DNA of 60,000 nt from Diphasiastrum complanatum (taxonomy: Eukaryota > Streptophyta > Lycopodiopsida > Lycopodiales > Lycopodiaceae): NCBI GenBank assembly GCA_029204225.1, contig CM055095.1:34995078-35055077 (forward strand), read 5' to 3'. Below are positions 55,222-60,000 of the stretch, piece by piece (the stretch's first letter is position 1; the number at the start of each line of letters is the position of its first letter). A program made the position numbers and the translations under genes. A model generated the notes under the pieces. The model did no database searches and had not been told where the DNA came from. It saw only the letters and a list, made by a program, of their open reading frames with translations.

Positions 55222-56844
55222 CTGCAATCAGATTAAAACAAGAACCTTGGGCCCATGTCCAGAAGTTTCGGTTGCATTGCTCGTTTAAAAAATGATTCTT
55301 AGGTCTACCTATTTGAGGCATTTTAACTCTAGAAAAGGGGAGACAAGGACATGTTTAATTAGGCAAAACAGAAATAACTGGACTTTTTTTATGGCAAGCA
55401 CTTCAAATCAAGTGTCCTGATTCCCTAGTACAACCTTAGATGATAAACCCCAACTGAGAATGACCATGATCAAGAACAGGAAAAATCTAATAAGTTGCAA
55501 GAGAGACCAGTGACACGACAAATTCTCATAATGGAACAAAAAGCAAAAAGCTAAACTCTCCCTAAAAAATCTTAGGCTATGAAACATATATCTGTGTCAT
55601 TTTTTTAACTGTAAGGCATAAATACTGGACATAAATTGGCACTTAGAATTAGTGGTAAAAAATGGATTTCAATTTTACAAATTTACTATGGCAACATGTT
55701 ACACAATCTGTTGTACAAAATTAGCAAGAAATATTTGATGATTATTGCTGACTAATGTTATTGACAGAAAAATCTTTCAGTACCAATAAAAAAGAAAAGA
55801 GAGAAAAAGAAATAAAGAAAGCTTTATGAATTTTTGTGAGGTACCAAAGCTACATAAAACTTAGGGAGCGTAAAAACGACTCCGACAGAAAATTTGAAAG
55901 ATCTAGCACCACACTAAGAATGAAAGTTACAAAGAACTATAAGAGAACTCATAACAAGAGTTCCCACGAACAAAATATCTTTAGTAAATAACCCATTTGA
56001 CTAGATGATAGCCGTGGCCCATCATGCCATATAATGAGATGAACACTTGAAAAAATTTATGATAAGGGAACGTGTGGGTGTCCTAGGTCATGTAGGGCAT
56101 GTGTGAGTGTGAGGCCCATCATCTATGGCTCTCAATGTTGTAAGTCTCAATAACTAACAACATTGTCTCTATTCCCGGTGTCTGAAGGGAAAAGCCACCT
56201 CATCCTTTGACTTTGCCTCTTCCTCTATGTTAGAACAAGGTCTATGTCTACAGAAGGAAGAATACAAGGTTGTATAGTACTCATGTCGGGGTCGGTGCCA
56301 CAACATATCACTCCTCAAACAGAACATTTTTTGTAACATCAGTGCTACACATCTCTTTGTCAACATAGGATGTCAATGAGTGGAGCGTATCCGACTGGCC
56401 AAAAAAAAAGACAATAGTATGTCCTGATGATCTCAGAGTATCAATGACACCTCAAGATATAAAGTGCTCCTCTATATCGGCCTCGCCCACATTACAAATG
56501 ACAAATCCTATGCACTGGAAACCGCTGACCTCCACATCTAGCTGGTGTGAGAAAACCCAAAACTTTCATGGCGAAAGGTGTTAAATAAAAGGGACTTTCA
56601 TTGTCAAACATTTCACTAAACTTGAAGGGCACTAAAGATTTTTTAAATTAACAGACTTTCCACTGGAAAGGTTAAAATAAAAATGAATTTCTATGAATGG
56701 AAAATCGGGTGTGAAGGGCTAGGAAGGCTTCAAATTGCAGGCCTGCTCACCATTCTCCTCTCTTTCTTTCCTTATGTCACTCCTACTCCCCCCATATGGC
56801 ACACCTACTCTCTCTCTCTCACTCATTTCTCTCCCTATGTCACG

Positions 56845-56850
<6 letters not shown>
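55222..56850 (-). other. Probable NIPA intron or flanking sequence
   Basis: AT-rich, no recognisable exon or transposon domain. The last three hundred bases become CT-rich toward the microsatellite at 56851. Confidence 0.35.

Positions 56851-56889
<39 letters not shown>
56851..56889. repeat. (CT)n microsatellite
   Basis: About nineteen CT units, followed by CCCC. Flanked on the right by a GC-rich block. Confidence 0.95.
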
Positions 56890-56891
<2 letters not shown>

Positions 56892-56894
56892 CCT

Positions 56895-57060
56895 AGGAAG
56901 GCCACGCCGGGAGGCGTAGCAAGGGTGCAGGGAGGGCGCGCCGGGAGGGTGTAGGGCGGACATGGGGAGGGGGCACAGGGAGCGCATGCGGGGAGGACGC
57001 AAGGGCAGGCGCAGGGAGGCGTGCAAGGGAGGGGACATCGAGAGGGCTCTCTCTCTCTCT
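56895..57060. repeat. GC-rich block of GGGAGG/GCGCAGGGAGG words
   Basis: Unusually GC-rich for this window, made of imperfect copies of words such as GGGAGGGCGCGCC, GGGGAGGGGGCACAGGGAGC and GCAGGGAGGCGTGCAAGG. Reverse-strand Cys/Pro-rich frames across it are composition artefacts. Confidence 0.6.
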
Positions 57061-57120
57061 CCCCGCGTGCGCGCACACACACCATCAGCCTCCCGTCATC
57101 GGCGTGCACACTTCGCTAGT

Positions 57121-57123
57121 GTG

Positions 57124-57175
<52 letters not shown>

Positions 57176-57191
57176 GACACACACACACACA

Positions 57192-57233
<42 letters not shown>
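57121..57233. repeat. Compound (TA)n(CA)n microsatellite
   Basis: GTGTATATAT then CACACACA, ATATAT, GACACACAC and a final TA run of about 20 units. Frames over it give Tyr/Ile repeats that are not protein. Confidence 0.97.
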
Positions 57234-57236
<3 letters not shown>

Positions 57237-57744
57237 GGTTAGCCCGTCGTTGACAGGCGGCCGACAATTTGGGTGGAGGCTTGCGGTCGAGACGTGTGAA
57301 TGATGCTCAGAGTGGGCGATTGATGATCTACTTAGCCATCCTCCCCCTTCCCGTGGTTTGTGGCACAACATTCTTTGCACTTTCAATTTTTTTTGCGAGA
57401 CGATACATTGCGCGTGCCCCTCCATGTTGCCTTAAGAGTGGAAAATGTAAAGGGGAGTCGTGCCAAGGCCCACATCCCTCCCCCCCCAAAAAATGGGGGG
57501 AGACAAGGATGGGGGAATGTAGCCCTCTCCCCCACCCTAAAAAAAAGAATGTGTGGGGAGGCTAAATCCTCTCCTCATTGCCACTCACCCCCCCTTCCAC
57601 CAAAAAAAAAAGAAAATTGTGGGGCTCGGGGAGGGGGCCTCTTTATTTTTTCGACGGGAGAGGAGGGGATGCAAAAAAAATAAAGAGCCCCCTTAAGAAA
57701 ACAACTCTCCCCCACAAATTAGAGATCGAATGTTGCCGGAGGTC
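57234..57744. other. Stretch with poly-C/poly-A tracts, no gene
   Basis: CCCCCCCAAAAAATGGGGGG (57481) and several repeats of CCCCCAC / AAAAAAAGAA words alternate through 57720. No gene is supported. Confidence 0.4.
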
Positions 57745-58364
57745 ACCTCATTGTGGCCTGTCATGTAGGCCTGCCACATGGCAAACCATGCAGGCTTGGG
57801 GTCGTGGCAAGTTACATAGGCCTACCATAGGCTTGTGTAGCAGGCCACATATGCATGTCATAGGCTTGCTATATGCCAAGCTTGTCGCAAGCTGCCACAT
57901 GGAAAGCCACGTGGGTCGGACGCATGGCAAATTATGCAGACTTGGGGTTGCCATGTGGCAAACCACGTAGGCATACCATAAGCTTGCATGGCGAACCAAC
58001 CAGGCTCTACCACGTAAGCTTGAGTGGACCTAGAGAGAGAGAGAGAGAGAAAGATAGAGATGGGACTTGAAAGTTGCCACATGGCAAGCCACATAAGCTT
58101 GCCACATGTAAAACCTTGTAGGCTTGGGGACTGCAACGTGGCAAGCCACATAAGCCTACCCCATGGCAAGTCATGCAAGCTTGGGGTTTGCCACGTGGCA
58201 AACCACGTAGTTCTAACATAGGCTTGCATGGCAAGCCAACCAGGCTCTACCACGTAGGCTTGAGTGGACATAGAGAGAGAGAATTGGGGCTCGAAAGTTG
58301 CCACGGGGCAAGCCACGTAGGCCTACCATAGGCTTGTGTGGCTTGCCACATGGCTTACCATAGG
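57745..58364. repeat. Irregular satellite, first block (GCCACRTGGCAAGCC family)
   Basis: Imperfect copies of a composite unit: GCCACATGGCAAGCCACGTA, then GGCCTACCATAGGCTTGTGTGG, CAAGCCAACCAGGCTCTACC, and TTGAGTGGACCTAGAGAGAG. The GAGTGGAC(C/A)TAGAGAG end marker occurs at about 58023 and 58263, 240 bp apart. Many units contain CCACGTGG or CCACATGG palindromes. All ORFs are repeat translations. Confidence 0.9.
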
Positions 58365-58790
58365 CTTAGTTACGAATAGAGCCACAGCTGATCTAGAATT
58401 AAGCTATGAAAGCATCACATAAGCAAGACTTAACCCTAGAAAGCAGGAAAGAGAGAGATTAAGGAGGCTAAAGAGAGAGATCAATATCATCAGCTGAATG
58501 ACAAATGACACAGTTTCCCTACTTATAGCCAAGAGGAAGCCCTAAAAGGAAGCTTCCAGTGGCTAGGGCCCAACTGGGAGGGATAATAGTGCGCCCTCCA
58601 AGAAGGCCCCCACTCTCCAGTAATATGTCCAAATGGCCTAATAATGAATAATAAGGCCAAAGGCCAACCATATAGTCTGAATGTCACTAATGAATAAAAA
58701 AGGGCCCAAGGCCTGCTTATGCATAAAGTAAAGTAACTGTAAATGTAAATGGAAGCGGCGAATGTAATGAGCCGAGTCCATAACTGGCTT
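58365..58790. mobile_element. Unidentified insertion splitting the satellite
   Basis: About 425 bp lacking satellite words separates the two blocks. It has no coding motif; its content (TTATTCATTATTAGGCCATT on the reverse strand, GGGCCCAA words) could be a solo LTR or small transposon. No clear target duplication was found, so mobile-element identity is only suggested. Confidence 0.3.
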
Positions 58791-59825
58791 GTGTAGTAGG
58801 CCACATAGGCCTACTATCTACCAAGCCTATCATAGGTTGTCACATGGCAAGCCACGTAGGCCTGCCACATGGCAAATCATGCAAGCTTGGGATTTGCCAC
58901 ATGGCAAGCCATGTAGGCCTACCATAGGCTTGTGCGGCAAGCCAACCGAGCTCTGCCATGTAGGCTTGAGTGGACCCAGAGAGAGAGAGATAGAGAGGTG
59001 GGCTCACGCTGACAAGTGGCAAGCCATGTAGGCCTACCATTATGGGCTTGCATGGCAGACTACATAGGCATGGCATAGGCCTCATGTCTGCCATGCAAGC
59101 ATGTTGCAGGTTGCCACATAGGCTTGTGTGGCAAACCAACCAGGCTCTACCACGTAGGCTTGAGTGGACCTAGAGACAGAAAGAGGTGAGGCTAGCAAGC
59201 TACCATGTGGCAAGCCACGTAAGCCTACCACGTGGAAAACCATGTAGGGTTGGTACTTCCCGTGTTGTAAGCTACGTAGGACTACCATAGGCTTGTGTAG
59301 CAGGCCACATAGGCATGTCATAGATCTACTATCGCAAGCTGCCACATAATTCTACCACGTGGCAAGTCCTGCAAGCTTAGTAAACATAGGCTTGTGTGGC
59401 AAGCCAACCAAGATTTGCCACATAGGCCTGAGTGGACCTAGAGAGAGAAAGAGGTGGGGCTCAAAAGGTGCCACGTGGCAAGCCACATAGGCCTACCATA
59501 GGCTTGTGTGGCTTTTGCTATCTACCAAGCTTGTCATAGGCTGCCACATGGCAAGTCACGTATGCCTTCCACGTGGCAAATCATGCAGGCTCGGGGTTAG
59601 CCACGTGGCAAACCACGTAGGCCCATCATAGGTTGGCAAGCCAACCAGGCTCTGCTACGTGGTCTGCTATCTGCCAAGCCTGTCGCACACTGCCACATGG
59701 CAAGCCAAGTAAGTCTGCCACATGGCAAATCATGCAGGCTTGAGGTTTGCCATGTGGCAAGCCATGTAGGCCTACCATAGGCTTGTATGGCAAGCCAACC
59801 GGGCTCTGCCACGTAGGTGTTCTAC
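58791..59825. repeat. Irregular satellite, second block
   Basis: Continuation of the same family, with end markers GAGTGGACC(C/T)AGAGA near 58969, 59161 and 59429 (192 and 268 bp apart). Units vary by deletion and duplication of sub-blocks such as GGCCTACCATAGGCTTGTGTGG. CCACGTGG and CCACATGG are frequent. Confidence 0.9.
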
Positions 59826-60000
59826 TTTGATGGACAGCTACACATGCCTCGGTGTTCTCTTTTCTGGTCCATTGCTTTCTTTTAGACCGGCTGCATTGGC
59901 TAGGCTCCACAAGGGGCGCTCTGCTCTTGTTCAGATGGAGAGGTTTTCCTCTACTTATTATGTGCATGACCCGGACACACGTTGTTGCCTCTTCTCTTCG
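59826..60000 (+). other. Possible start of a coding segment at the window edge
   Basis: After the satellite ends, one forward frame stays open to the end of the window (SFRPAALARLHKGRSALVQM then ERFSSTYYVHDPD). The length is too short to judge and no family is recognised. Confidence 0.2.

Noticed and set aside
56835-57109. Reverse Cys/Pro/Arg-rich ORFs in three overlapping frames
   Set aside because: They exist because the GC-rich block and the CT array lack stops in several frames.
57578-59812. Many overlapping ORFs on both strands
   Set aside because: All are translations of satellite units; frames repeat the same residues and have no start context or domain.

Overview
The window is nuclear DNA from a land plant with a large, retrotransposon-rich genome. 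It holds plant-type LTR retrotransposons of both superfamilies: Ty1/copia with tRNA-Met-type primer sites, and Ty3/gypsy with a TGGCGCC-type primer site. It also has GT-AG introns, a complete plant-like CDC45 gene and the last two exons of a NIPA-type magnesium transporter. The plant group cannot be fixed by eye. No rRNA or tRNA gene and no CRISPR array was seen.

Layout, 1-16.2 kb: a copia pol fragment (1-1.1 kb), an AT-rich minisatellite (1.7-2.1 kb), and a head-to-head gypsy arrangement (3.4-6.1 kb: reversed gag and leader, forward LTR, primer site, leader with many TGCGAGAGTT-type motifs, zinc-knuckle gag). Two inverted copies of a copia LTR (7.0-7.6 and 12.9-13.5 kb) flank a reversed gypsy extra ORF (8.3-10.2 kb) and a reversed copia protease region (10.7-12.3 kb). 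A minisatellite and small copia pieces follow.

14.2-23.5 kb is the most unusual part. It holds four decayed, intron-containing units that are not LTR-retrotransposon genes: (i) a reverse-strand DDE-transposase-like gene with a Cys/His cluster; (ii) a forward multi-exon gene resembling an uncharacterised transposon protein family; (iii) a reverse-strand unknown gene with a CxxC pair; (iv) a forward ORF with an unmistakable histone H3 fold of centromeric (CENH3-like) flavour, followed directly by exons of an Ulp1-type (C48) cysteine peptidase. Units ii-iv are broken by only a few stops and indels. Whether all belong to one large DNA transposon is inference.

23.8-42.4 kb is again retroelement debris: a copia gag, a gypsy pol (RT end, RNase H, integrase) with an extra ORF and an LTR, two tandem copia copies sharing an LTR, a copia homologue of the 10.7 kb region, a nearly open copia gag-protease ORF, and a second double-zinc-knuckle ORF. 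44.5-46.3 kb carries CDC45 on the reverse strand, intact and without introns. 48-52.7 kb has a LINE remnant, a heavily decayed gypsy element of the same type as at 25 kb, and a copia gag remnant. 54.7-55.2 kb holds the NIPA 3' exons. Beyond them lie microsatellites and a 2-kb irregular satellite rich in CACGTG/CACATG palindromes, probably inside or beside a long NIPA intron.

The working host genes appear to be CDC45 (replication helicase) and probably NIPA. Nearly everything else is mobile-element sequence, mostly broken. All comparisons were made by eye; no alignment or database search was run.
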